Positions 19,105-29,555 of a DNA stretch of 64,000 nucleotides are shown here, one piece after another. Origin of the DNA: Spodoptera frugiperda (Eukaryota > Arthropoda > Insecta > Lepidoptera > Noctuidae); contig NC_064230.1 in assembly GCF_023101765.2 (NCBI RefSeq), positions 310,001 to 374,000 of the forward strand, read 5' to 3'. Numbering within the stretch: the first letter of the stretch is position 1; every line of letters starts with the position of its first letter. The notes beneath the pieces are model-generated. The model was not told the DNA's origin, did not search any database, and was given only the letters and a program-made list of their open reading frames with translations. The translations under genes and the position numbers were made by a program.

Positions 19105-19280
19105 TTCTTTCGCCTTGGACGAGGCGAGAGTGAATGTCAGACTCTTACTGACTACTGGGAGCCATCTGTGGTGGTCTGATGGCTCTTTGAGGCGGCGCAC
19201 GAACAGGTCTGGTTCTGTTCAGGCGGCGAGCTACCCTTGCTTGTCGTCCGCAGACCCCCACTTACGGTGGCCAGCGCTGA
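19105..19280 (-). mobile_element. SINE-C with internal deletion
   Basis: The CAGACTCTTACTGAC block joins directly to the GGGAGCCATCTGTGGTGGTC block. The 5' region (GGTCTGGTTCTGTTCAGG, ACTTACGGTGGCC) is intact. Confidence 0.78.
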
Positions 19281-19553
19281 TGCTGCAAAGGAAACTCATA
19301 CTAAGACTACAGAATTCTTATAGGAACTATATAAACCCACTCTATAATCATTAGACGATGATTTAATGCCGAACGATTTTTTTTTTCTCTGAAGACATTT
19401 TGATTAATTACATTTTTTCTGAAATATGTACCGAAGAATTTTTAGGAGGCTGGAGGCAGATTTATGTTGACTAATAAATATAATTGGAGTGTCTTTTTGT
19501 AATATTGAAATAATAGCTTTTTACTATACGCAATGCATATAACAAAATATATT

Positions 19554-19745
19554 TTAATTATTATGTTATCGGCTTACTCACGTAACTGTTTGAGAAGGAA
19601 CTCGACTAGTTTTAAACCATGCTAGAGGCTCGTATTCATGAGCAGCATTCCGCGACACACGACGCGGCGATTGTCGCTCTGCTACTCTTTAAGTAAGCCG
19701 ATAACATAATAATTAATTTAGTATGTCTCACGAAAGTTACAATAA
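19554..19745. mobile_element. MITE-P, best copy
   Basis: The left arm TTAATTATTATGTTATCGGC and its complement near 19694-19716 make a long inverted repeat around a core with AACTCGACTAGTTTTAAACC. A further shared block (GTATGTCTCACGAAAGTTAC) follows to 19745. It is non-coding. Confidence 0.75.
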
Positions 19746-19764
19746 AAATATATTTTTTTTACAA

Positions 19765-19880
19765 TTTTTGTCTGTCTGTTTGTTGCGACTAATCTCTGAA
19801 ATGGATGAACCGATTTTAACGGAACTATTAATACGACGTAGCTGATGTACTAAGGAATAAAATAAGCTACTTTTGTTTTA
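19765..19880 (+). mobile_element. Possible 5' part of a second Helitron-like family
   Basis: TCTGTCTGTTTGTTGCGACT and ACCGATTTTAACGGAAC resemble the 5' part of the element at 53753-53917. The matching 3' end may be at 20928-20970, with SINEs filling the gap. Confidence 0.45.
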
Positions 19881-20019
19881 GAAAAAGAAATAAAGAAACC
19901 ACTGGGCCTGTATTCCGCAAGAGCGAGGCTGCGGGCATCAGTTAGTTTAAAAATAAAAGTGATTTACGATTTTATTGTCAGTCACAAATATCCCGCTTAT
20001 CAATTTTTGCTATTGACCA

Positions 20020-20288
20020 ACGGCCTCTTCTCACACGGAGAAGGTTTGACCATTAATCACCACACTCGCTCAATGCGGGTTGGCGATTTCAAACTTATAA
20101 TTAGAAAATAATTATAAGCCCAGGTTTCCTAACGATGTTTTCCTTTACCGTTTGTCAGTGGTGACTAAATAATCTTAGAAAGTACATATAACTCGGAAAA
20201 AGTCACATTGGTACTTGCCGTTGGTAGGTTTCGAGCCCGCACTCTCATGCATAAGAAGCGGGCGTCTTAAACCTCCGGGCCACTAAGA
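20020..20288 (-). mobile_element. SINE-E, full length
   Basis: The head lies at the right (GCCCGCTTCTTATGCATGAG on the minus strand) and the body ends at GACCAACGGCCTCTTCTCAC on the plus strand. Confidence 0.85.
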
Positions 20289-20444
20289 AGTAATCATTAA
20301 TCATACTAAAAGGAAATCGTTTAAGAATTACTCCTTCTTTGCCCCATCCAAACAAAATCGTCTTACATACATACTTATAAACATATTATATGTTACTGAT
20401 ATTATAAATGCAAACGTTCATGAGTTTGTGTGTTTGTGCGTATG

Positions 20445-20726
20445 TTTTTTTTATGGTATAAGCCGGTAAACGAGCAGACGGATCACCTGACGGTAAGCAA
20501 TCGCCACCGCCCATGGACACTTGAAACACCAGAGGCGTTAAAATGGCGTTGCTGACCATTTGGGGAGTTAGAAATTTAAGGATTGTTAAGGAATCGGGGA
20601 TTGAAGATGAGGGTAATTGGGCCTCCAGTAACCTCACTCATACAACGCAAGCATTGTTTCACATCGGTTTTCTGCTCGGCCGTGGTATCACTCCGGTAAA
20701 GCAGACGTTTGGCTCTCCCACACTAA
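20445..20726 (-). mobile_element. SINE-B with a short internal deletion
   Basis: All blocks are present except the GAGCCGGCCCATTCGTGCCG part near the head, where CCGGTAAAGCAGACG is seen. Confidence 0.83.
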
Positions 20727-20737
20727 AATTATTTAAC

Positions 20738-20925
20738 TTTATTACTCAATCACGCGAATGGAGTTTTTGCTCGTTCTTTTCCATTCGATGCTACACTTTG
20801 AAACGAGCACCTAGCTTCACTAACGGACAGGTAGACGGGTAATTCAATTTGACGTTTCAAAAGTGCCTAATTTAGGATTAATTGAAATTAATGCTTTGAC
20901 TTTGACTTTGAGTTTGCTACTTTTT
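20738..20925 (-). mobile_element. Repeat-G copy
   Basis: From AGTTTTTGCTCGTTCTTTTC to the TTTGACTTTGACTTTGAG end. Confidence 0.75.
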
Positions 20926-20927
20926 AT

Positions 20928-20970
20928 CCCACGAAAACGCGGGCGAAGCCGTGGGCAGAAGTTATAGTAC
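20928..20970 (+). mobile_element. Helitron-like 3' end, second family
   Basis: ACGCGGGCGAAGCCGTGGGC can fold and is followed by AGAAGTTATAG where CTAG is expected. Compare 53890-53917. Confidence 0.5.
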
Positions 20971-21087
20971 ATATATATCAATAAAACAATTCTTTTTATC
21001 CCGGAGTGTCGCGTGTGGGACGCCTGCGGATATTAACAGCTGTGATGGATGGATGGATGACGGGGATGAAGCGTGGATGTTATACGA

Positions 21088-21420
21088 ATGGATGAAATAA
21101 TACTTCACACAACTTTACGCCTTTTATCCCCGAAGGGGTAGGCAGAGGTGTACATTACGACACGAAATGCCGCTATACAATGTACACCCACTTTTCACCA
21201 TTTGTGTTATAAGTCCCATGTAATAAGGGGTGAGCCTATTGCCATATACTGGACACAATTCCAGACTCCGTGCATGACTTCCAGACTGAGAAATTTTCGA
21301 AAAACCGAAAAAACTCCAGCAATACTTTGCCCGATCCGGGAATCGAACCCGAGACCCCTTGTTCGGCAGTCGCACTTGCGACCACTCGACCAACGAGGCA
21401 GTCATGGATGAAACAATACT
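21088..21420 (-). mobile_element. SINE-A, full length with 17 bp target duplication
   Basis: The head ends at 21403 with box B GGTTCGATTCCCGG intact. ATGGATGAAATAATACT at 21088-21104 and ATGGATGAAACAATACT at 21404-21420 differ at one base. Confidence 0.93.
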
Positions 21421-21457
21421 GTCCTTGAAATAAAATACATTTTTTGGCTGCTTTTCC

Positions 21458-21718
21458 ACCAGAGATGTGCTATGCTACGTTGCTGTGCATGCGTTTGGTT
21501 TCCACCAATCATATTATTATTATAGGTTAGCACTGGTGGAAACGGATTCAGTTTAAGTTATGTTTTTTTTTATATGGAATAATGCGTGCTATGGATGGCT
21601 TCCCTACTATCGATACATCGCATACTCGAGCTGATAGATGCGCATCTTTGCAGCACAGTTCCGTAGCTTAGTATCAGTGAAACAGTCACATAGTTTCACA
21701 GCTTAATTATTACACTTT
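21458..21718 (+). mobile_element. MITE-F, right end replaced by SINE-B
   Basis: Starts TTTCCACCAGAGATGTGC and continues to CACAGCTTAATTATTAC, where the SINE-B copy begins. Confidence 0.8.
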
Positions 21719-22008
21719 TATATTTTATTGGTAAAAGACGGTAAACGAGCAGACGGATCACCTGATGGTAAGCAATTGTTGCCGCCTGTAAACACCCAAA
21801 ACACCAGAGTTGTTACAAGTGCGTTGCCGGCTTTTTGGGGGTTAAGAATTTAAGGGTTGTTGGGGATTGGGAAGATGGTAAATAAGCCTCCGGTTACCTC
21901 ACTCAAACAACGCAAGCGTTGTTTCACGTCGGTTTTCTGCTCGGCCGTGGTATCACTCCGGTCAAGCCGGCCCATTCGTACCGAAGCATGGCTCTCCCAC
22001 ACTTAAAG
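21719..22008 (-). mobile_element. SINE-B, near full length
   Basis: Complete block order with intact head (GTGTGGGAGAGCCATGCTTC on the minus strand); it interrupts MITE-F. Confidence 0.85.
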
Positions 22009-22502
22009 TATTTTTCAGGCTATGGAAGCAGTTTTCTTTTTCTTCTCCTCTAATAACATCTTCTGATTAATTTCGTTGCGGGATCCAAGACAGTCATTCA
22101 TGTCCCTGGGACGTTGGACTTCAGTGTTCCGGTGTTTGCATGGTTGTATCTACTGTAGATCCTGGCTTACAGGAGTTGCAGCGGTATGGGAGGTTGTGGC
22201 GGGCTTGTCCCATAAAAAAGGCTATGGAAGTATTTTCAGCTGAAAGCAGGTGTGGTAGTAATAAATTCTGGCTATCTACCAGTGGGGTATCTAATGGGCA
22301 GTGGTCGGTATTACGTCTTCGTTTTAGGGAGGGCCCTATTACCGACCATGATAAGCGGATTTGGAATCGATTGGGTTTTTTGGGTTCGATTTCTTTATGT
22401 GTGTATTATTAGGTTCAATTCTTGGGTCGAGTAAAAGTAGTATTTGTATGTTTGGTTTCAATTTTTTTTTTGAGTTATGGATATTTTAAATATAAATTAT
22501 TG
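22009..22502. other. Unclassified segment with moderate GC
   Basis: 22130-22430 keeps a frame of about 90 codons (start 22140) with no recognisable domain. Near 22410-22445 GGTTCAATTCTTGGGTCGAG resembles a mutated SINE box B region. I do not call a gene. Confidence 0.4.
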
Positions 22503-22668
22503 TTTTTTTTTTTATAAAAACGTTGCCCCACATTAGGATTTTCTCCTGTGTTTTGCGTTTATAAACAGCAATTTGTGGATAACACAAAGAGTTGTTCCAT
22601 GCTGGAATCGAATCCGCTACACTTTGCAAGGCAGCCAGTTGCTCAGCCACCTGTCAAGTCAATTATTG
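22503..22668 (-). mobile_element. SINE-D copy
   Basis: AACGTTGCCCCACATTAGG end on the left; the degenerate tRNA-like head lies near 22660. Confidence 0.8.
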
Positions 22669-22744
22669 AGAATACTTTAGTAATCTGCAAGGTTTTCAAG
22701 GTTTGATTCTCGAATTGAATATTAATATATAATATAATATTATA

Positions 22745-23156
22745 TACAATGTGATAGGCGTGGGACTTCTAACCCGTTAAGGCTGAGTACTACATCTAAT
22801 TTTATCGACAAAAAAAATAATATGGGGGTTGAACCCCTAATTGAAAATATAGGAAAATAGTGATTTTTTCGGTAAGAATAATTCACAAATTATTTTTTTT
22901 CTCACCAAAACATTATCAAACATATGAAAAAAGTAATGAATTAGTTAGCCAAGGTTATTAGCTACCGTTTGTCGTCTTTTTTTTGTTTCTACGACGCATA
23001 CAACCTTTGATATCAAAAAAAGTAAAAAAAATATTAAAATGGCCATAATTTTTAGGGGGAGGGGATTCGACCCCTTCGACCCAGGACTTTTGTCGTTAAA
23101 ATTAGATGTAGTATTCAGCCTTAACGGGTTAGAAGTCTCGCCCCTATCACATTGTA
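22745..23156. mobile_element. MITE-M copy 1, about 412 bp
   Basis: The ends are TACAATGTGATAGGCGTGGG and its near complement at 23137-23156, with inverted similarity extending about 65 bp (AACCCGTTAAGGCTGAGTAC). TA is present outside each end. The A/T-rich interior has GTTAGCCAAGGTTATTAGC and no transposase. Confidence 0.85.
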
Positions 23157-23194
23157 TATATATTTTAATAGTTTTAGTACTTGGGGATATTTAT

Positions 23195-23305
23195 TATCAT
23201 CCATAGCACTCAGTCCACTGCTGGACTACGAGCCTCCTCTACATAAGAGGGTTTTCCATAATCTCCGCAGGCAGGCGGGTTGGAGATCGCAGTGTAAAAG
23301 GTTCC
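23195..23305 (+). repeat. Repeat-JJ fragment
   Basis: CAGTCCACTGCTGGACTACG through GGTTGGAGATCGCAGTGTAA. On the minus strand it recurs at 26650-26760 and 43495-43690. In longer copies the family carries the hairpin motif of the 32 kb minisatellite. Confidence 0.65.
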
Positions 23306-23307
23306 AG

Positions 23308-23525
23308 GTCGATTATTACTGAGCTTTTTTCGGTTTTTCGAAAATTTCTCAGTAGTAGCACGGAGTCAGGAATTGTGCCCAGTATATAGCAATAGGCTCA
23401 CCCCCTATTACATGGGACTTACAACACAAATGGTGAAAAGTGAGTGTACATTGTATAGCGGCATTACGTGCCGTAATGTGCACCTCTGCCTACCCCTTCG
23501 GGGATAAAAGGCGTGACGTTGACGT
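23308..23525 (+). mobile_element. SINE-A, headless
   Basis: From ATTATTACTGAGCTTTTTTC to GATAAAAGGCGTGACG; the tRNA-like head is replaced by Repeat-JJ. Confidence 0.85.
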
Positions 23526-24120
23526 CTTTTTTTTCTTTCTTTCTAGGGTTGACGACAATTAATGCATTTTACTTTGACTCACATATTATGAGATTAAAGG
23601 CTTTACAGTAATCCGAAATAATTATTATACCTTATACTTAATGACTGAAAATGTTCAGTTTCAGGTAAAAAAACGACTGAAATTCAGCATTTTTAACAAG
23701 GGAATATGATTTTTATGTACTTAGAAATAAAGTTCATTTTAGTAGTAATTGTTTGCTAAAAGAAAAGTGTAATATTTTTAGCCCTTATAATCATGTTTAG
23801 TTTTATTTATCAAAGTAATTTGTGCTTTAAATCTTAGATGATACAGTTCATATTTCAGTGCAAAGAGGCTTTGATATAAATTGTTTCATAATAAAATGTA
23901 TGTCTGCTATTTTAAAGTAATAGAAAATGAGCTTTATTCTTAAAGATATAAAGTATAAAATGGTTTGTTAATAATATAGAGGGAGTTCGAAATACGAAAA
24001 GGCAAGACGCAAGCGCGCGAAATGCGTAGTGTTGCTATAGTCAAAATTTAAAATTACCTTTAAAAGTAATAATACTTAGAATAACCCTGTTACAGTTGCC
24101 TTACTCACTGGTTGGTCTCT
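23526..24120. other. Unclassified AT-rich sequence
   Basis: Nothing is recognised in about 600 bp. A few A/T microsatellite-like runs occur and there is no coding signal. Confidence 0.4.
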
Positions 24121-24238
24121 TGATCGAGTAGTTCAGTGACTGGCTGCTGTGCAACGTGTCACGGGTTCGATTGCCACGCTGGCCAAAAACGTGATAAAAT
24201 CAAAGTCAAATCTTTTATTCCAATTAAACGATACTCCT
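24121..24238 (+). mobile_element. tRNA-like head plus Repeat-G scrap
   Basis: 24128-24185 is a head like SINE-D (GGCTGCTGTGCAACGTG, box B GGTTCGATTGCC). It runs into AAATCAAAGTCAAATC, the start of Repeat-G. Confidence 0.6.
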
Positions 24239-24239
24239 C

Positions 24240-24536
24240 ACGCCCCAGCCACCGCAGATGACACTCCGGGCGTCGGGGATCGCGTGACGATCTCCGGCCA
24301 CCGTAAGTGCGGGTCTGCGGACGGTGAGCAAAGGTAGCTCGCCGCCCGACCAGAACCAGACCCAAAGAGCCATCAGACCTCCACTGATGAGGATCGGTGA
24401 TGCCCGAACCGGTGCTGCTCCGGCTCGAAGCAGGAGTAGGAACGGGGTGGGTTTTAGTCAGTAAGAGTCTGACACTCCCTTTCGCCTCACACAAGGCAGA
24501 AGAAGTTATTGAATGATTTTCCCCCTTCAAAAAAAA
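24240..24536 (+). mobile_element. SINE-C, near full length
   Basis: The 5' part GCGTGACGATCTCCGGCC, GTCTGCGGACGGTGAGC and GACCAGAACCAGACCC is followed by every 3' block to GATTTTCCCCCTTC and an A run. Confidence 0.88.
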
Positions 24537-24607
24537 GACCATGCCTACTAAACTAGGGACTAACATTAGGTAAATGTTTATTTTATTTCCAAGGCATAAG
24601 ACACAAG

Positions 24608-24860
24608 GAATTTGCAAGCAATTCCGAACCGATACCACCTTCAGACCTTCAAGAAAAGAGCGTACTCCTTTTTAAAAGGTCAACTACGCACCTGTTTATT
24701 CCAATTTTCTTTAGACATTGGCAGAATAGTAGACATCGTCTCAATTGCCATTAAAAAAAAACCTGTAACGCTTCTGGTGTTGCGGGTGTCTATGGGCGGC
24801 GCTGATCGCTTACCATCAGGTGACCTGTCTACTCGTTTACCACCTATTCCATAAAAAAGC
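24608..24860 (+). pseudogene. LINE 3' end with a 75 bp poly(A) insertion
   Basis: CCGAACCGATACCACCTTC encodes the conserved C-terminal block (RY.LQTFKKRAYSFLKG-like). It is followed by the CTTACCATCAGGTGACC tail. The tail is interrupted at 24696-24770 by a short sequence ending in nine A, with ACCTGT on both sides (24690-24695, 24771-24776). The fragment is dead: 5'-truncated and broken. Confidence 0.78.
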
Positions 24861-24959
24861 AAGTATGACTCAACGACATACTATACGAAAAAATTAAATT
24901 CCAAATTATCCCCAAACCAGGCAATTTTCTTTACCCTGGTAGCTGATCTCCTATCGTAC

Positions 24960-25079
24960 ATCAGTGCCCACTAAACAACATTTGGTGGATCACACAAAGA
25001 ATTATTCCATGTGGGAATCGAACATGCTACACGTCGCTGGCACTCAACCACCAACTGCGTCAACCGTGCAGTCATTTTT
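24960..25079 (-). mobile_element. SINE-D fragment
   Basis: TTTGGTGGATCACACAAAG to ACCGTGCAGTCA; the head has small deletions. Confidence 0.75.
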
Positions 25080-25337
25080 TTTTTTCTCCGCCGCCCATGG
25101 ACACTTGAAACACCAGAGGCGTTACAAGTGCGTTACCGACCTTTTGGAGATTAGGAATTTAAGGGTTGTTGTTCGGGAATCGGGAATGGGAAAGATTGGG
25201 AAGGGGGGTTATTGGGCCTCCGGTAACCTCACTCACACAACGCAAGCGTTGTTTCACGTCGGTTTTCTGTGAGGCCGTGGTATTACTCCGGTCGAGCCGG
25301 CCCATTCGTGCCGAAGCATGGCTCTCCCACACTTAAG
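25080..25337 (-). mobile_element. SINE-B, 3'-truncated
   Basis: Starts inside the tail at CGCCGCCCATGGACACTTG after a T run and is complete to the head. Confidence 0.83.
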
Positions 25338-25374
25338 TATTTTACCCCCAAACCAGCCAATTTTCTTTACCCTG

Positions 25375-25500
25375 GCAACACACAACCGCGCTGGGTAGTT
25401 GATCGCCGGTCGTTCTTCAGTGCCCGCTCGCGCGCCGCGTAGAGCAGACGTGTCGTCCTCTGCGTCACCACACACGCGAATCAAACCACCTGTTCCTTCA
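25375..25500. other. Small GC-rich island
   Basis: GCTCGCGCGCCGCGTAGAG and neighbouring sequence contrast with the AT-rich surroundings. No frame, no splice-like pattern I would defend. Confidence 0.4.
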
Positions 25501-26078
25501 ACCATATTTATTTATGAAATATTCCCTTTTTAAATTTATTTTCTCTCCCCAATCAATAGATTTTTAACCCTATACCCAGAGAGGTAAGTCACATTTTTGA
25601 AACACATTTGGTAAATTGATTGTTTTTAGTAGTAATTATATTGATTGGTAATTTGGATTTGTGTATAAAAAAAAAAATAGGTATTGATTTATAAAAAAAC
25701 ATTTGACGTGTTGCGACGACAATCAATTTTACGTTCTATGAGACGAAAAATAGAGATGAAAATTGAAAAAAAGTACTTATAAAAAAAATTTGTTTAGTTA
25801 GAACAAGAATAGTGTTTGCTGTCGTCTTGTTTCTTATTATTAAGAGGTTAAGGTTGAAAATTGATTGGATGGAGTGTTATATGCGATTTCAATGTACATA
25901 TTATGTTATGGCCACCAATTAGACATAGTTTCGTCGGCTCGTATCGATTTTTCTACAAATATGAACTACTGGCATTCATTAAGTTGTGTTTTGACGCTAG
26001 TAGAATACATTCGTTACTCTTCCCGCGGGTGTTATACACCCGATTGAGGCTTCTTTGCCATCACAGATGAGCTATAAA
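25501..26078. other. Unclassified AT-rich sequence with one hairpin motif
   Basis: Nothing is recognised apart from the hairpin CGGGTGTTATACACCCG at 26026-26042, a member of the dispersed hairpin set. Confidence 0.45.
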
Positions 26079-26185
26079 GATGTCAAAGTCAAAGTCAAAG
26101 CATCTATTTCAATTAATCCTAAATAAGGCACTTTTGAAACGTCAAATTGAATTGTCCGTCAGTCTGTCTGTCAGTGAAGCTAGGC
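26079..26185 (+). mobile_element. Repeat-G fragment
   Basis: GTCAAAGTCAAAGTCAAAG then TCAATTAATCCTAAATAAGG; cut at the GTGAAGCTAGGCGC block by MITE-F. Confidence 0.75.
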
Positions 26186-26655
26186 GCAGATGTAATGGCT
26201 AAGCTGTGAAACTATGTGACCGTTTCCACTGATCCTTTTTTTTGAGGGGGGAAAATCATTCAATTACTTCTCCCGAATTGGGCGAGGCGATAGGGAGTGT
26301 CAGACTCTTACTGACTAAAAACCACCCCGTTCCTAGTCCTGCTTTTCGAGCCGGAGCCCCGGTAAACCCGCTAGGTAGTTCGCAGCTCCGGATCAGGCAT
26401 CTGCCCTCCTGGGCCCCATCTGTGGTGGTCTAATAAGCTATGTAGCTGTGCCAGGATGCGCAGCTCGAGTATGCGATGTATCGATAGTAGGGCAGCCATC
26501 CATAGCACGCATCTTTCCATATAAAAAAACATAGCTTATCTGAGTCCGTTTCCACCAGTGCTAAGCTATGTGTACCAATGAATATGATTGTTGGAAGCCA
26601 AACGCATCCACAGCAACGTAGCATAGCACATCTCTGGTGGAAAAGCACTCTAATG
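26186..26655 (-). mobile_element. MITE-F carrying a nested SINE-C
   Basis: MITE-F pieces are 26186-26232 and 26433-26655, ending in the clean terminus TCTGGTGGAAAAGCACTCTA. A minus-strand SINE-C (26233-26432) sits between them and begins with its A-rich end (TTTTTTTTGAGGGGGG on the plus strand). Confidence 0.82.
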
Positions 26656-26811
26656 AACTACACATTAGACAGAGACCGTGCAGCAGCGCTCTCTGATAAA
26701 CCTGAACCTTTTACACTGCGATCTCCAACCCGCCTGCCTGGAGATTATCCAGGAGCTAAGGACTACCTAGCAGGGTACCGGGATCCTGGCTATATGCAAG
26801 AGTTTGTTTAA
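26656..26811 (-). repeat. Repeat-JJ fragment
   Basis: CTACACATTAGACAGAGACC through CTGCGATCTCCAACCCGCC. It abuts the MITE-F terminus. 26760-26811 is unassigned. Confidence 0.65.
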
Positions 26812-27082
26812 GGTATAAGCCGGTAAACGAGCAGACGGATCACCTGATGGTAAGCAATCACCGCCGCCCATGGACACAAGTGCGTTGCCTTTTGGGGGTT
26901 AGTAATTTAAGGGTTTTTGGGGAATCGGGGATTGGGAAGATTGGGAAGGGAGGTAATTGGGTCCTTAGTAACCTCACTCACACAACACAAGCGTTGTTTC
27001 ACGTCGGTTTTCTGCTCGGCCGTGGTATCACTCCGGTCGAGCCGGCCCAGCAGTGCCGAAGCATGGCTCTCCCACACTAGGA
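26812..27082 (-). mobile_element. SINE-B, near full length
   Basis: It lacks about 20 bases of the ACACCAGAGGCGTTAC block; the rest is intact to GTGTGGGAGAGCCATGC. Confidence 0.85.
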
Positions 27083-27116
27083 GTAGGAACGGGGTGGTGT
27101 TTAGTCAGTAAGAGTA
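27083..27116 (+). mobile_element. SINE-C core scrap
   Basis: AGGAGTAGGAACGGGGTGG to CAGTAAGAG only. Confidence 0.65.
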
Positions 27117-27127
27117 AACTATGTATC

Positions 27128-27708
27128 GTGGTGATCCAGAGGTTTAAGACGCCCGCTTCTCATGCATGAGAGTGCGGGCTCGAAACCTACCAACGGCAAG
27201 TACCAATGTGACTTTTTCCGAGTTATATGTACTTTCTAAGATTATTTAGACACCACTGACAAACGGTGAAGGAAAACATCGTGAGGAAACCTGGGCTTAT
27301 AATTTCTAATTATAAGTTTGAAATCGCCACGCATTAAGCAAGCGTGGTGATTAATGCTCAAACCTTCTCCGTGTGAGAAGAGGCCTTTGGTCAGCAGTGG
27401 CCACTTATAGGCTGTTCATGTGTTGCGGGTCTGCAGACGGCGAACAAGGGTAGCTCGCCGACTGACCAGAACCAGACCCGTGCGTGCGGCACGTTGCATT
27501 ACGCGCGCGCTTCAAAGAGCCATCAGACCAGTAGGGCTGATGCCTGATCCGGAGCTGCGGACTACCTAGCGGGTTACCGGGGCTCCGGCTCGAAAAGCAG
27601 GAGTAGGAACGGGGTGGTGTTTAGTCAGTAAGAGTCTGACACTCCCTCTCGTCTCGTCCAAGGCGGGAGAAGTCAATAGATGATTTTCCCCCCTCAAGAA
27701 AAAAAGTG
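27128..27708 (+). mobile_element. SINE-E/SINE-C composite
   Basis: A full SINE-E (27128-27424) runs into a full SINE-C (27425-27708) at ATGTGTTGCGGGTCTGC. The same junction occurs at 62300-62312 on the opposite strand. The composite ends GATTTTCCCCCCTCAAG and an A run. Confidence 0.82.
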
Positions 27709-28180
27709 ATCAGTCTCTACACTGTGTGAGCATTGACTGTGAGAGCGAGACGCATATATACTTAAACAAAGAGAGTAAAAGAGACAAAACAATCAAGTTA
27801 ACTTTCAGTAATTCAATGTATTCCAATCTGAATTCTATCACATACATAATAAAACCTATTTTCGCCTACATCAATAGAAAACGTGACTCTTTGAAATACT
27901 GACTTTCAAAAGTTTCTATTGTAAGTTTGAATACATGGTAATGTGTGAAGGATTTTCAATTATATGCTATATGTGTTTAAGGTTGATTATTGAGAATCAA
28001 TACTATACCTTTTGTTTGGGCCCCTTTGATCGACCGTGAACAATGAGTTTCATTATTTGTTTTGCCTTAAAGAGGGTAAAGGAGGGCAGAGGAGTGCCTT
28101 ATATTTGAAATTACTTTTCAGCTTATATGTGACTCATATGAGGGATTTATAAAATTGTCTGACCAACCCTCCTCTTCCTG
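27709..28180. other. Unclassified sequence
   Basis: AT-rich, no coding frame and no family assigned. Confidence 0.4.
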
Positions 28181-28335
28181 TGGGTGTATCATACCCGACT
28201 TAGACACTACATGTTAGACAGAGACAATGCAGCAGTACAATGTATCCACCCCAACTCTTCCCGTGGGTGTATCATACCCGACTAAGAAGATGGTAGAGAC
28301 CGCACAGCAATGCTCTCTGATAGGACTTTTAAAAC
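28181..28335 (-). repeat. Two Repeat-JJ hairpin units
   Basis: TGGGTGTATCATACCC appears at 28181-28196 and again at 28264-28279. Each is followed by CGACTWAGA-like sequence and pieces of the ...AGACAGAGAC... block. Confidence 0.65.
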
Positions 28336-28339
28336 TGAA

Positions 28340-28592
28340 ATCTATAATAGGCATGATGACGGGGTATGAACATTAAAAATCTATTCAGTCCGTCAGTTAG
28401 GTAATGAAAAAATATTAGACACGTATTTTTTATTTTGTCATGTAACATAACAATGCTTAGATAAAACGAATCAAAGTTTAGGTCATGTCACGCGATATTT
28501 CAAATCAATATATCGTATAAAGTATTTGTTTCCGTGAGAAAATAAAAGTAAAAAGAGAAAAAAAAATACAAGACGGACATTAAAATAAAAAA
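28340..28592 (+). repeat. Repeat-N, longest copy
   Basis: ATGATGACGGGGTATGAAC through CGTCAGTTAGGTAATG and AATCAAAGTTTAGG to ACAAGACGGACATTAAAAT. Confidence 0.75.
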
Positions 28593-28596
28593 ATCA

Positions 28597-29028
28597 GAGA
28601 CGTGCTATACTACGTTGCTGTGGATGCGTTTGGCTTCCACCAATCATATTCATTGGTACACATAGCTTAGCACTAGTGGAAACGGACTCAGCTAAGCTAT
28701 GTTTTTAATCGACTTCAAAAAAAGGAGGAGGTTCTCAATTCTACCGTATTTTATTTTTTATGTATGTTAATCCATATCTCCGGCAGTTATAGACCGATTT
28801 GAGAAATTCTTTTTGTGTTTGAACGAGTACGATGTCAGTGTGGTCCCATTTTTTTTTACAGTCCGATTATATGGAAAGATGCGTGCTATGGATGGCTTCC
28901 CTACTATCGATACTATCGATCTGCCTCGCACAGCTACATAGCTTAATATCACTTTAAACAGTCACAGCTTCACAGCTTAGTATTACATCTTCGTAACATA
29001 ACTACAAAGCACATCTCTAGTGGAAAAG
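28597..29028 (+). mobile_element. MITE-F interrupted by an unclassified repeat
   Basis: MITE-F pieces are 28597-28705 and 28869-29028 (end CACATCTCTAGTGGAAAAG). The insert at 28706-28868 starts ATCGACTTCAAAAAAAGG and includes TATCTCCGGCAGTTATAGAC. Confidence 0.75.
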
Positions 29029-29069
29029 CATCGTAAAACTACCATGTAAATTATTTAAATTAAATCTAA

Positions 29070-29318
29070 AGAGAGTTTTTTTTTACATTTAATGTGTCGA
29101 CGTTTGGCCGCTATCGCGCCTGATGGTAAGTGATGATGCGGCCTACGATGGAGCACGTCTGCCCATAAGCAACCTATTCACTCGGGCCTTGAAGACACCC
29201 AGGTTATACCCATCACGAAACACAGACTCCGGCAAGGAGTTCCACTCCCTAGCAGTTCGCACAAGGAAGCTTAAAGCGAAGCGCTTCGTGCGAGAGGGTG
29301 GGATATCTACCATGAAAC
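29070..29318 (-). pseudogene. LINE 3' fragment (4.26 kb type)
   Basis: On the minus strand it encodes the end of the C-terminal block (WNSLPESVF-like, then ARVNRLLMG-like) and the CTTACCATCAGGCGCGATAG tail. It is 5'-truncated. Confidence 0.82.
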
Positions 29319-29555
29319 GGTGTCTTTTTTCTTTAGTTTTATTTTTTATAGAAAGTGGTTTAAAACAAAGAAATATTTAAAATACAATAAAAGAGAGTGA
29401 ATAGAAGTAGTTTCGGGGAGAAACTGCGAGCGACATTGCTGACATTGTGTCAGTAGTTAGCTAGTGATGTGTAAGATATGAGTTAATTATCGATACATCG
29501 ATAAATGTTTTGAAATATTATTTTTTTATTGACATCATATGATAGACGTGTAGTG

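Larger units (their letters stand above)
24903..25425. repeat. Direct repeats flanking SINE-D and SINE-B pieces
   Basis: CAATTTTCTTTACCCTGG occurs in both 24920-24940 and 25360-25380, with GATC...CG.TC.TCAGTGCCC after each. Between them are a SINE-D piece (24960-25079, minus) and SINE-B (25080-25337, minus). The right copy has about 20 extra bases. Confidence 0.65.

Noticed and set aside
22140..22412. 90-codon gene
   Set aside because: No domain, and the end looks like a mutated SINE head; kept only as an unclassified segment.
24159..24638. 159-codon minus-strand frame
   Set aside because: It runs antisense through SINE-C and Repeat-G and has no domain.
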